In this document: one piece after another, positions 37,303 through 46,762 of the stretch
Layout: each line of letters opens with the position of its first letter
How positions within the stretch are numbered: position 1 is the first letter of the stretch
Assembly: GCF_001641635.1 (NCBI RefSeq)
Contig: NZ_LUUB01000005.1
Coordinates: 1 to 64,000 of the forward strand
From: Bradyrhizobium centrolobii
GTDB lineage: Bacteria; Pseudomonadota; Alphaproteobacteria; Rhizobiales; Xanthobacteraceae
DNA length: 64,000 nucleotides
Direction: 5' to 3'
Made by a program: the position numbers and the translations under genes
The notes under the pieces: model-generated
The model's input: the letters and a program-made list of their open reading frames with translations, nothing else
Told to the model about the DNA's origin: nothing
The model's database searches: none

Positions 37303-39429
37303 TCATTCGTTACGCCTACTTGCGGGTACGATGAGGGCATCGACCGCGACGGCGCCATTTTTGCGTACGATGAGGGGATTGATATCGATCGATCGAATTT
37401 GATCGCCGAGGCTACGCGCGATCGCGTCGAGCCTTGTCAGCGTACCGGTCAAGGCGTCTACATCCAGCGCAGGGGCGCCGCGGAACCCGCGCAGGATCTT
37501 TTGGACTCGCAGTTCGTCGAGCATCCGTTCCGGCTCTCCGACTCTTAGACCGGCAGGACGGAGAGCCACGTCTTCCATGATCTCCGTCCAGATGCCACCC
37601 TGACCGACCAGAATAAACGAACCGAGGACAGGATCGGTTTCCAGACCGAGGATCATCTCGGTCCCGTCTCGCACGAACGGTTGGACGATGAGGACCTGCG
37701 AGCCCGCCGCGAAGAGCTTTGTCGCTGCCTGCGACAATTCCTTCGCATCCCGGATGTTCGTAACGACGCCGGACAGTTCGGTTCGATGCAGCACGCCTGT
37801 GTCGCCGATCTTGGCGACCACGGGATATCCGAGTTCGTTTGCCGCGCTGATCGCGGCATCAACGCTCGTTACGAAGCGACTCTCCACGACCGGTATGCCC
37901 GCAGCGGCGAGGAAATCGAGTGCCGGCCTTCCGGAGAACGGCTTATCCCCTAAATCGTGCAGCTGTTTCGCCATCCGGACCCTGTCGATCAGCGGCACCT
38001 CTGAAATCGGGGGCAGAGGCCGTGCCCACTTCACGGCACGGTCGAGAGCCCGGAAAGCCTCTCGCTGGCCCAATACGATAATATTCTTGTCGAGGAGATC
38101 ATTGGCCTTGGTAAGGGGAATCGAACCATCCACCGGTGTTAGCAGAGCGACGGGCTTGTCCGTCGCCGCGGCAACTTCCACCGCGCAGGCTGCATATGTG
38201 TCTTCTAGCTCACCGGCCGGGCCATTGAGGTTAGGAAAGTGCAGAACCGTGAAGACATCGACATTCCGGTCGGTTGCTATGGCCTTATAGATCTTCTTAG
38301 AGCTCTCCTCCGCGCCGTCGTAGCCCCAGTAGGCGTCAAGAGGGTTCCTGCAGACGATTTCGGGAGGAATAATGCTACGAATTGATTTTACCGTCTCTGG
38401 CTGGAACTCAGCATAACGGACCGCCTCGCACTTCGCCATTTCGTCCACGTACATCTGAATCAGCCCACCCGACGGACAGACCGCGCCCACCCTTCCTTCA
38501 CCCACGGGCCGCCCTGTTTGCGCGAGCATCGCGGATGCAAGCAGTTCTTCTAGCGAGTCAACCCGCACCACGCCATGCTTCTTGAACAACTCCCGATAGA
38601 ACCGATATGGCGCGGCAAGCGCGCCGGTATGGGCCGTGGCGAGCTCTTGAGAAGCTTCGGTACGTCCAGGCTTCAACAGAATGACGGGCTTGCCGGCCGC
38701 GTGCGCCCGATCACACTCAAAGAAGAAGCGCTCGGGATCGCGAACCGCTTCGATAAAACCGCAGATGACTCGCACGTTCGGGTCGTCGACGAAATAGCGC
38801 AGGATATCGGCGCTGCCCGTGACTGCTTCATTCCCAGCGATGATGGCGTGACTCCAGCGCACGCCGCGTCCAGTTCCCAAGAGAGCCAGTCGCGTTCCAC
38901 CACCCTGCGAAATAAGGGCAACGTGACCTGGGCGGTGGACCTCAAACGCTCCCATGTTGAGATGCACGCGATCAGCCCAATTGATCATCCCGCCCGAGTT
39001 CGGACCAAGAACGGCCATTCCCGACGCTCGCGCAACGTCCGCGATCCGCGCTTGCGCTGCCGCCCCGTCTGCCCCAGCTTCTGCAAAACCCATTTCCGGA
39101 ATCACTGCAGCTCTCACCCCAACCTCTGCAGCCTCCTCAAGCGCAGCGACAATTGCGTCGCGGTTTCGCAGGATGAGGACCGCATCCGGAACGAATGGCA
39201 TGCCTTTGAGGGACGGATAACAAGGGTAACCCGCCACTTCCTCGTACTTGGGGTTCACGGCAGCCACTGTTCCCGAGTACCCGATCCGCTTGTAGTGTTC
39301 GAGGGGGGTACGACGCACATCCGAAGTTGGACTTGTGCCAATCACCGCAACGGAATTCGGTCGGAAGAGTGCCGAAAGCGCGCTTTGGCTCACCGGCGTC
39401 GATTTCGCGGAACGGGGCTGCGGGAACAT
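37303..39429 (-). CDS. NDP-forming acyl-CoA synthetase (ACD family), copy 1
   Basis: 708 residues from ATG 39429, preceded by AAAGGA; an upstream in-frame ATG at 39462 lacks one. Order of domains: CoA-binding Rossmann domain (FRPNSVAVIGTSP, then MAVLGPNSGGMIN), succinyl-CoA-synthetase-like domain with the likely phospho-histidine in ATAHTGALAAP near residue 285, and C-terminal ATP-grasp (GIPVVESRFVTSVDAA, EMILGLETDPVLG, DINPLIV). These enzymes join an acid to CoA with ATP, giving ADP. A second family member is at 46763. The activated acid is unknown. Confidence 0.9.
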   Translation of the reverse strand: MFPQPRSAKSTPVSQSALSALFRPNSVAVIGTSPTSDVRRTPLEHYKRIGYSGTVAAVNPKYEEVAGYPCYPSLKGMPFVPDAVLILRNRDAIVAALEEAAEVGVRAAVIPEMGFAEAGADGAAAQARIADVARASGMAVLGPNSGGMINWADRVHLNMGAFEVHRPGHVALISQGGGTRLALLGTGRGVRWSHAIIAGNEAVTGSADILRYFVDDPNVRVICGFIEAVRDPERFFFECDRAHAAGKPVILLKPGRTEASQELATAHTGALAAPYRFYRELFKKHGVVRVDSLEELLASAMLAQTGRPVGEGRVGAVCPSGGLIQMYVDEMAKCEAVRYAEFQPETVKSIRSIIPPEIVCRNPLDAYWGYDGAEESSKKIYKAIATDRNVDVFTVLHFPNLNGPAGELEDTYAACAVEVAAATDKPVALLTPVDGSIPLTKANDLLDKNIIVLGQREAFRALDRAVKWARPLPPISEVPLIDRVRMAKQLHDLGDKPFSGRPALDFLAAAGIPVVESRFVTSVDAAISAANELGYPVVAKIGDTGVLHRTELSGVVTNIRDAKELSQAATKLFAAGSQVLIVQPFVRDGTEMILGLETDPVLGSFILVGQGGIWTEIMEDVALRPAGLRVGEPERMLDELRVQKILRGFRGAPALDVDALTGTLTRLDAIARSLGDQIRSIDINPLIVRKNGAVAVDALIVPASRRNE

Positions 39430-39608
39430 GTCGTCCTTTCGAGTATTAGGTGAGATTGTCATTTGTAAGCCGCGCGGGCGCCGTCAATCTGCAAGATTCG
39501 CAGTTATTGGAATGAAATCCTGCAAACTCGGGGACTTTAGGCGCGCTCCGTGCGGTCACGGAACGTGGATAGCTCGCGAGCCAGCGACAGGACGGTTGCG
39601 AACGTGAG

Positions 39609-40280
39609 CTATTGCAGGTGCTTTCTGAAGAAATCCAATGTGCGACCCCACGCGAGTTCCGCTGCCTTACGGTCGTGCTGCGGCCGCTGTTCGTTGACGA
39701 AGCCATGCTCGGCGTCATAGCGAAACAGCTCCAGTGACTTGCCGGCTGCATTCATACTGTGCTCGAAGGCATTGACTACCTGCGGCGTGCACCAATCATC
39801 AACATTGGCGAAATGCGCCGGCAAGGGAATCCGGACATCAGCGGGCTTCATCGCGTGCTCCGGCGCCATGCCGTAGTACACAACACCTGCGGCCAGTTCA
39901 GGAATTGTGGCCGCGCCGACGATGGTCACTTTGCCGCCGAGGCAGAAACCGGTCAAGCCGACTTTGGCCCCGTTTCGTGCGAGATATTGTACGGCGCCGC
40001 GCACGGTCTGGGTGGTCGCGTCGATTAGGTCGAGCGCCTTGTTTTCGCGATCGGCGGAGTCAGGGTCGTGATACGGCACCACCTTGCCATTGTAGAGATC
40101 CGCTACTAACGCATCAAAGCCCGCTAGCGCAAAGCGATCGCACAGCCCGCGAATCTGGTCGGACATCCCCCATCACTCCGGGAGGACGACCACGCCAGGC
40201 GCGTTGCCGCTCGCCGCATTTGCAAGATAGCCCGACGCGTCCTTGCCGTCCGGTCGTTTGAACGTAACGACGGTACCCAT
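39609..40280 (-). pseudogene. Dienelactone hydrolase-family gene with one TGA stop
   Basis: From ATG 40280 the frame reads MGTVVTFKRPDGKDASGYLA and then GVVVLPE followed by TGA (40175-40173), then WGMSDQIRGLCDRFALAGFD and on to 39609 without a further break. The family has two Trp at this spot (QEWWGL), so TGG became TGA. The remaining protein keeps the nucleophile Cys in GLTGFCLGGK, Asp in DWCTP and His in AEHGFVNEQ. Total 223 codons, normal length. It would hydrolyse dienelactone-like lactones. Translation could restart at the ATG just after the stop (40166), giving 185 residues with the full triad, so residual activity is possible. Confidence 0.85.
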
Positions 40281-40786
40281 GTGTCTCTCCTGCGATTGGT
40301 CCGGCTGTGGTAAAAACGGCTACTCAACTCTAACCGCGAAAGGCGCGAGCATCCTGAACTCGAGAGAGTCAGAAATGAGCTCATAGAGCAACGTCAGTTG
40401 CGGGAGGACGATCGAAAGCTCGCGAGCATAGATGTGCGGCGTTCTACTGCGGGCCACGAAAGCACACCTTCACCAGGTCGCAGTGAGCATCGATTCCTCG
40501 CATCGGATGCATCCGCCTTCACGCAGATGCTCGCATTGCGGCGGCCTTGCTTCGGAGCCACGCCTCTGCGGGACCCTTCGGCAGTTTAGTGATTTCCCCG
40601 GCAGTGCGAAGACTGCCCCATTGCCGGTCATCGCACTGCGCAAAGCTGGGGTGCATCTGGTTTAGCGAGGATCACCCCAAAGATGTGAGCCAATCAACGA
40701 TCTGCACCATTCGCCGCTGAACGCCTTTCCTCGTCTAATGCTTCTCGCGAGCGCATTCGCCCCAAGGCCGCGAGCTAAGCGCTAGC
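40281..40786. other. Gap without recognisable gene
   Basis: Between a PaaI-type gene and the dienelactone hydrolase gene. Nothing recognised. Confidence 0.35.
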
Positions 40787-41245
40787 TTAAGCAGACTTCG
40801 GCTTTAACCGCTTAAGCGTGCCCGAGAAGGTCAACAATTTACGCTCTCCGGACGTCAATTGCCCCCGCACGAAGACCATCGAGCGGCCGGCGCGGGTGAC
40901 TTCGCCCGTGCCTACGATCAGATCGCCTTCGCGCGCGCCATCTAGAAACTCACATCCGAGAGTTACAGTCACGCTGTCTCCTCCTTGCTTCACCGGAATG
41001 GGGATGACGCCTGCGCAGAAATCAGCGAACGCCACCAGGCAGCCGCCATGAACGATACCGGTATCTCTGACGTGCTTCTTTCCGACTCGGAAGGCGCAGC
41101 GCATGTTGCCATCCGGCTCTTGCCGATAAAAGAAGGGGCCTGCGTTAACCTCGAAGCCCTCATCGTCGTAAAACCGCCAGCCTTTGAATTCGCCCTCGGT
41201 AACAATTTGAGTACGAGAGGCCGCGAGCTTCGCGTAATCGTTCAT
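40787..41245 (-). CDS. PaaI-family hot-dog thioesterase
   Basis: 152 residues. PaaI-type pattern: N-AGPFFYRQEPDG, RDTGIVHGGCLVAFADFCAG with the HGG loop and the conserved acidic residue, and GCEFLDGAREGDLIVGTGEV. Such enzymes hydrolyse acyl-CoA esters in aromatic or fatty acid catabolism. It stands alone on the minus strand. The substrate cannot be told. Confidence 0.85.
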   Translation of the reverse strand: MNDYAKLAASRTQIVTEGEFKGWRFYDDEGFEVNAGPFFYRQEPDGNMRCAFRVGKKHVRDTGIVHGGCLVAFADFCAGVIPIPVKQGGDSVTVTLGCEFLDGAREGDLIVGTGEVTRAGRSMVFVRGQLTSGERKLLTFSGTLKRLKPKSA

Positions 41246-41742
41246 AGATATGTCCTCGAATTTGGTTGATTCGATTTGCTGACCGCCGCCATACTTTGGA
41301 TTTGCCGCGACAGAAAATCCACCGAAGCGAGTCGAGGGCTAAAGGTGAGCCAGTCAAAGTTAGAATGGGCAGAGTGCCTAAAGACGGCGTAGTGTGGTCT
41401 GCGGCTGCAGCAATTCTGCGAAAGAGGAGCGGTAAGCGCGTCGAAGCGCTCATGAGGTACCGCTCCGAATGCCTCGTCGGCGGACAGATCATCCTCATCC
41501 GAACGCCGTAAATCGCCGCGTAGGTGAGAAAAGTCGGAAAGAAGGCGCCGACCGTTGGATTCGGTCGGAAACTGCCGCTTATCGCAGCAATCGATACTGG
41601 ACTGTCTTTACAGTAAGGAAATCAGCAGGAATTGATCGAAGGACAACCGCGCCGACACGTCTAGCGGGCTTTCTCGCGGAGTTCCATCCTACAAGACACC
41701 ACCGTCTTGCAATCGATAAGCGCAAGGAAGGAGATTCAAGCA
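41246..41742. other. Gap between PaaI-like and MaoC-like genes
   Basis: Divergent intergenic region that must hold promoters for both. No motif assigned and no gene recognised. Confidence 0.35.
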
Positions 41743-42921
41743 ATGTCAGGAACGCAGGATTCAAAGCATTCCGAGCTCATCCAGATCGACATGAAGGAGT
41801 TCGAGCCCTGGATCGGTGTTCCGCACGGAGGACTCCAGATGAAGGTGCCCTTCGTCCAACAGGATTTCCAGCGCTGGGTCACGCACACCGACAACTACAA
41901 TCCGCTCCATTTCGATGAGAGCTGGGCGGCGGCGAGTCGATTTGAGCAGATCGTCGCGCCTCAATCATTCACGGGTATCCGTGCGGCTGGCGATGATGCA
42001 ATTTTTATGAGCAAGACCCTTATGGCGGGGTTTCATGTCAGCGACGACTTTTTCTTTTACGGGCCGCGAATATACGCGGAAGACCGCCTGTTCATCGACC
42101 GGGTGCTCTCGTCGGCACGCCCGACAAACACGCGTTACGGCCCCAGCGTTTTCCTCAACTTCGGGACCACCTTCGCGACGCAACGCGGGATGGTTGTCAA
42201 GAAGCGGTCTACGGTCATGCTTCATCCGAAGGAGAACGGGTTGGTCCTTGGGAAAGGCAAGCTCGATACTGCCGCCCCGGTTCCGCCGGAGCCGGAGTGG
42301 ACCGACGCTCAAATCGACGAGTTGCGCGAAGCGAAGCTCGCGTACATTCGGACCTTTCGGACACACGAGAAGCGGCTATTTGAATCGGTAAAAGTCGGGG
42401 ACAAGTTGCCACGTGCGGTGCTCGGACCCCACACAGGTCTCACGTTCCTTTACTCGGATGCCTGCTGCCCAGAGGACGTGTGGGGACTAACGCACGTGCC
42501 CGATCAGCCGCCGCTCCTACCTAGGAATTCAAATTTCGGTTACGACATCCCTGACCTTCCTGAGATGCCGCTCAACAGAGCCCGCTTTGTCATGAACGAG
42601 GGTCGCGGCCGACATGTCTATGATAAGGCTGCCATTCGCGGCGGCCTGCCCCGCTCCTTCGCGATCGGCTCCGTCATGACTATTTGGGGCACTGATCACT
42701 TTGCGAATTGGGCAGGCGAATGGGGCTTCCTGCGTCATTTAACGATGCGCTTCAATAGCTCAATCTGGAGCGGTGACGTAACCTATATCGACGCTGAGGT
42801 GACGGAGCTTTCACCGGGCCCTGCAGGTCACGGAACGGTTCATGTGAGCTACCACCTCGTTAACCAGGATGGTCTCCTGCAGTGCAGTGGCACGGGAAAA
42901 ATAGAGCTTCCGCTCGAATAG
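41743..42921 (+). CDS. Tandem MaoC-like / FAS1-dehydratase-like protein
   Basis: 392 residues from ATG 41743, with AAGGAAGGAG upstream. The N-terminal half has a MaoC-type hot-dog segment (FQRWVTHTDNYNPLHFDESW, i.e. D-x4-H, then FEQIVAPQSFTG). The C-terminal half resembles a second hot-dog (FSAIGSVM-like AIGSVMTIWGTDHFANWAGE). Proteins of this build hydrate enoyl-CoAs. It runs opposite to all neighbours. Pathway uncertain, probably CoA-ester catabolism like the rest of the region. Confidence 0.82.
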   Translation: MSGTQDSKHSELIQIDMKEFEPWIGVPHGGLQMKVPFVQQDFQRWVTHTDNYNPLHFDESWAAASRFEQIVAPQSFTGIRAAGDDAIFMSKTLMAGFHVSDDFFFYGPRIYAEDRLFIDRVLSSARPTNTRYGPSVFLNFGTTFATQRGMVVKKRSTVMLHPKENGLVLGKGKLDTAAPVPPEPEWTDAQIDELREAKLAYIRTFRTHEKRLFESVKVGDKLPRAVLGPHTGLTFLYSDACCPEDVWGLTHVPDQPPLLPRNSNFGYDIPDLPEMPLNRARFVMNEGRGRHVYDKAAIRGGLPRSFAIGSVMTIWGTDHFANWAGEWGFLRHLTMRFNSSIWSGDVTYIDAEVTELSPGPAGHGTVHVSYHLVNQDGLLQCSGTGKIELPLE

Positions 42922-43866
42922 TGAGAGCCAACGCGGCCGCCCGCCGTCACACTGTCTCGAGTCAGATGGAAGAGGCAGGCTGGATTGCCAGCTAACCGAA
43001 GTTCGCCGTGGATGGTGACCAAGTCGCCTTTCTCGGCGGACTTCGATCTGACGCAAGCTGATTGAGACAAGCTGTGTGCGGACCGTGCCGCGTTCCAGCT
43101 TCCTCGTGGATCCGGATACGTGCATGGTCCGACACGCGCGCTTCGCAGCTTCAATGTTAATGAGCAATTTCCACTTGTCCGACTGGAGGGGTCCGATGAA
43201 AGCACCCCACTTGCCGTACTTCATTCTCGTGGACCGCAAGCATTGTTTCAATACTAGACGCCGGGAGCTGGCCTTGGCTTCGATAAGGAAGGGGAACGAC
43301 AGCGATTGGATCGCCAAGCTCGATGGGCATCAGCAGAGTCGAGCGTTACCCGTTATGTCGGGGATAGCTCGGTCATGCAGCAAATCGCCGGCGTGATCGC
43401 TCGAGACCCTATGCACGTGGGCAGCAGCGCTGCCGCGCCACGCGCGCAGCGGCATTTTCCTTAATCTCCCCGGCTCAGTTGCCCAGCGGCGGAATCATCG
43501 CCTAAATTCGCGACATGGTTGGCTCCCTGAGCTGCAAACTATTCTCGCCCTCTCAGATTGGGTCGGTGATCGTTGGGCAATTCTTCGCGAAAGCGGGACA
43601 AGTCGGAAGTAACGACGGCGACATTGTCTCGGCGGTAGCTAGCGAGCAACGCCGACGAAAGCCAATGACATCGGCGCTCGCTCGACTAGCCGCCGCACGG
43701 CTGCAAGGCAGTCCGGCAGCAGCGCGCGGAATCACCGTGCGGCGAACTCTGCGAGGCACCCTTGACCCTTTTGGTGACGAAGGCGGGCTCAAGTGTTACA
43801 AGTGGAAATCAGTGATTAACACTTTGTGAGCTGCGAAGCGCACGCACGCAATAGGCATGGTCGCTT
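42922..43866. other. Gap with possible thioesterase remnant
   Basis: Minus strand 42930-43270 has broken frames reading YGKWGAFIGPLQSDKWKLLI and SAEKGDLVTIHGELRLAG, loosely like the PaaI-type protein at 40787. A weak resemblance only. The rest (43270-43866) shows nothing recognisable. Confidence 0.25.
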
Positions 43867-45309
43867 TCACACACTAGCCTGGCTAACGAACTTGGTATTT
43901 TGAAAAGAAAGCAGCCCCTCGACGCCACCTTCCAGACCCACTCCGCTTTCCTTGTGTCCACCAAACGGTGTCTCCGGCAGGGACACCTGCCAATGGTTCA
44001 AGATGACATTTCCACTTTCGATCGCCCCTGCGACTGCTTTCGCGCGCGTGATATCTTTGGTCATCGCATACGCCGCAAGTCCAAATGGTAAGCGATTGGC
44101 CAAGGCGATTGCTTCATCGAACGAACCAAACGGAGCCGTCATGGCAAGTGGCCCAAACGGCTCGATATTTGCAGCCATACAATCGTTGTCGCTGTTCGCA
44201 AGCAATGTCGGACGATAGAAAAATCCTCTATTGCCTGTACGCTCCCCACCGGCCGCAACACGGATCCCACGCGATCGCGCGTCACCGACAAACGCATCCA
44301 TGGATTCGACCCGCCGCGCGTTCGCAAGCGGACCCATTACGGTTGCGGAATCGAAGCCGTCGCCGATCTTAATGCCGTTTGCGTGCTCGGCGAACTTCTC
44401 CACAAAGTGGTCATGGACCGACTCGTGCACATAGAATCGGGTCGGCGAGGTGCAAACTTGGCCAGCGTTGCGATACTTGGCCATCGCGGCAGATTTGGCG
44501 ACGGCATCGATGTCCACGTCATCGAAGATGATAACAGGCGCATGCCCTCCGAGTTCAAGCGTCATGCGCTTCATGCCCTGAACTGCGAGCGCGGCCAGCT
44601 GCTTGCCGACATTGGTCGAACCGGTGAAGGTGATGCCGCGAATAGCCTGCGCTTCAATGAGTTGCCGGGAGATGGCGATTGGGTCGCCGAATACAATGCT
44701 TAGTACTCCGTCCGGAAGCCCCGCCTCAAGAAGCATCCCGCCGATGGCCAGCGCGGTGGCGGGGGTTTCTTCGGAAGGCTTGATAATCACCGAACATCCG
44801 GCAGCGAGCGCACCGCTAATCTTCCGGGAGGGCGTAATCGCCGGGGCGTTCCACGGTGAGAACGCGGCGATTGGCCCAATTGGCTCCTTGATTGCGATCT
44901 GCTGTATGTTCTCTGCCCTTGCGGGAATAACGCGACCATAAGTCCGCTTTCCCTCCTCGGCATTCCACTCGAACATGCCGGCGGCCTGCTCGACTTCAAG
45001 CCTGGCCTCGCCAATTGGCTTGCCAAGCTCCAAGGTGATCAGGCGCGCAAGAAGTTCGCGCCGCTCGCGCATCAGATCAGCTGTGCGCCTCAAGACGCGC
45101 GCTCGCTCATTCGCCGCCACGCCACGCCACAGTTGAAAACCCTTCGCCGCGGCGGCGACAGCCTCTTCAATGTCGCTGCGAGTTGCGTGGGGCAACTGCG
45201 CAAGCGCCTCACCCGTCGACGGATTGAGTACAGGTTCGGTTTTTCGTCCCTCTACGCCGATCCGGCGACCGGCAATCAAGAGTTCAAGAGCGGGATACTC
45301 GAATCGCAT
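43867..45309 (-). CDS. Aldehyde dehydrogenase (NAD-dependent)
   Basis: 480 residues from ATG 45309 (MRFEYPALELLIAG). The frame stays open to 45444 without family-like sequence. Motifs: SPWNAPAITPSRKISGALAA, FTGSTNVGK, catalytic Glu in LELGGHAP, catalytic Cys in NAGQVCTSPTRFYVH and EPFGPLAMTAPF. The family resembles semialdehyde or aryl-aldehyde dehydrogenases. Lies downstream, same strand, of the hydroxyisobutyrate dehydrogenase, acyl-CoA synthetase and acyl-CoA dehydrogenase genes and could oxidise the semialdehyde made by the former. Confidence 0.9.
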   Translation of the reverse strand: MRFEYPALELLIAGRRIGVEGRKTEPVLNPSTGEALAQLPHATRSDIEEAVAAAAKGFQLWRGVAANERARVLRRTADLMRERRELLARLITLELGKPIGEARLEVEQAAGMFEWNAEEGKRTYGRVIPARAENIQQIAIKEPIGPIAAFSPWNAPAITPSRKISGALAAGCSVIIKPSEETPATALAIGGMLLEAGLPDGVLSIVFGDPIAISRQLIEAQAIRGITFTGSTNVGKQLAALAVQGMKRMTLELGGHAPVIIFDDVDIDAVAKSAAMAKYRNAGQVCTSPTRFYVHESVHDHFVEKFAEHANGIKIGDGFDSATVMGPLANARRVESMDAFVGDARSRGIRVAAGGERTGNRGFFYRPTLLANSDNDCMAANIEPFGPLAMTAPFGSFDEAIALANRLPFGLAAYAMTKDITRAKAVAGAIESGNVILNHWQVSLPETPFGGHKESGVGLEGGVEGLLSFQNTKFVSQASV

Positions 45310-45713
45310 GGAATCTCCAACTGTCAGAAAATGATGACGGCTTATCTCACCTGGCGAGCGGCAGCGTCGATCAAAGGCGTTACAGCGTCGGAACGGTCGA
45401 TCTTCCAGAGAATGGAATGAAGCCGACCGGCAGCGTCCTTTCAAAGCACGGGAAAATGAACCTTGCGGTCCAGGACGGCATCATCGACTAGCATGTCACT
45501 CGACGCCGCTTCGTCGAACTCGTGGACAACGATGCCTTTTGTCGTACTAAGCGACACAAGCGCTGCCGGCATCCATCCTCGAGCTCTATTCCCGGTTTCC
45601 CCATGCCGACCGAACTCGCAGCGTCAAGGCCACCGGCTCTGAAGGTCCCTCCGAGGACCGGAACCGAACCCTCCAGCTTCATTTGCTCACTGCGAGGCTG
45701 CGGTACTTGCCAA
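45310..45713. other. Gap with unidentified coding-like remnant
   Basis: Minus strand 45440-45690 reads in two frames LEGSVPVLGGTFRAGGLDAA and then EFDEAASSDMLVDDAVLDRK plus a stop. It looks like the tail of a former gene. Family not recognised. Confidence 0.3.
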
Positions 45714-46619
45714 CTAGTGCGACCGTCGATCGGCCTCGATGAGGTTAATCATCGCTGGATAGTAATTCTGAGCGTAGCCAGCAGCGCTGGTCTTCTGCAG
45801 CAAATCGTAAGTCAAGGCGGCTGAGGCCGCATCGATGCCGCCTTGCTCGGCAAGTTCGAGCGCCAGCTTGATGTCCTTGATAGCGTAGTCCGTTGGAAAC
45901 GTGTTTTCCGGAAAGTTTCCGGGAACTAGCGCCTTCAGACCCGGTGTTCTGAGTGCAAAACTGTCCGCCGATCCCTTCGACATCACATCGAAAAGGAGAG
46001 CGCCATCGACGCCAGCCCGGCGACCGATCGCCAGCGCTTCGGCCAGAGCATTCACGGTCATGAAGACAACCATGTTATTGAGTATCTTGACGACCTGTCC
46101 GCTACCTGTGCCGCCACAATGAGTCACGTCCGACCCCATATGGGACAGGAACGGCCTGACGAGATCAAAGTCTTCAGTACTGCCGCCGACCATAATGCTC
46201 AAGGTCCCGTCCCAGGCCGCCTGGCGCATTCGAGCGACCGGCGCATCGATCAAAGTGAGGCCCTCTTTACGCAGCTTGTCTGCAAGATCCCGCGTTCCCT
46301 TGACCGAACTTGTGCTCATGTCGACGACGGTATGGGTCCGTCGGTTGGCCGCCAGGATGCCTTCTTTTCCCAAGCAGACCTCCGCCACTTCCGCAATGCT
46401 TGGAAGCGACAGAAAGATAACATCGGCATTTTCCGCGACTTCGACAATTGACGCGCAGGGCTTCGCGCCGGCTTCGCCGAGACGATTGCGTGGGTCTGGG
46501 CGGGCATCCGTAGCATAGACCGGCATTCTCGACTTCTTCGTAAGATTGAGGCACATCGGCTCGCCCATGACGCCCAGTCCGACGAACCCTAGTGTTTCGA
46601 TCCTCTTGGACATTTCCAT
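45714..46619 (-). CDS. 3-hydroxyisobutyrate dehydrogenase-family oxidoreductase
   Basis: 301 residues; start at 46619 has GGAAAGG five bases upstream. NAD-binding GFVGLGVMGEPM, substrate loop DAPVARMRQAAWDGTLSIMV (family: DAPVSGG, so the glycines are replaced by RMR), catalytic Lys in GQVVKILNNMVVF, and a C-terminal helical domain. Oxidises a beta-hydroxy acid to a semialdehyde. An aldehyde dehydrogenase gene follows on the same strand and acyl-CoA genes precede, consistent with a short hydroxy-acid pathway. It is not a close copy of the broken gene at 28.4-29.3 kb. Confidence 0.88.
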   Translation of the reverse strand: MEMSKRIETLGFVGLGVMGEPMCLNLTKKSRMPVYATDARPDPRNRLGEAGAKPCASIVEVAENADVIFLSLPSIAEVAEVCLGKEGILAANRRTHTVVDMSTSSVKGTRDLADKLRKEGLTLIDAPVARMRQAAWDGTLSIMVGGSTEDFDLVRPFLSHMGSDVTHCGGTGSGQVVKILNNMVVFMTVNALAEALAIGRRAGVDGALLFDVMSKGSADSFALRTPGLKALVPGNFPENTFPTDYAIKDIKLALELAEQGGIDAASAALTYDLLQKTSAAGYAQNYYPAMINLIEADRRSH

Positions 46620-46762
46620 TTGCCTTTCCTTTTATTCGGATACTGAAGAACTGTCTCGGGCACCAGAGTACGCTATGATATTCAGTGTTTCGGACCAACG
46701 GGCAGTTGTCCGCAAACGGAAGTGTTGCCGAGTTTGACTAGGCCGACAGGTTGATGATGCAG

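Noticed and set aside
40173..40175. TGA in the dienelactone hydrolase as selenocysteine
   Set aside because: The family has Trp there, not Cys, and I see no SECIS-like hairpin just downstream; nonsense mutation or error is simpler.
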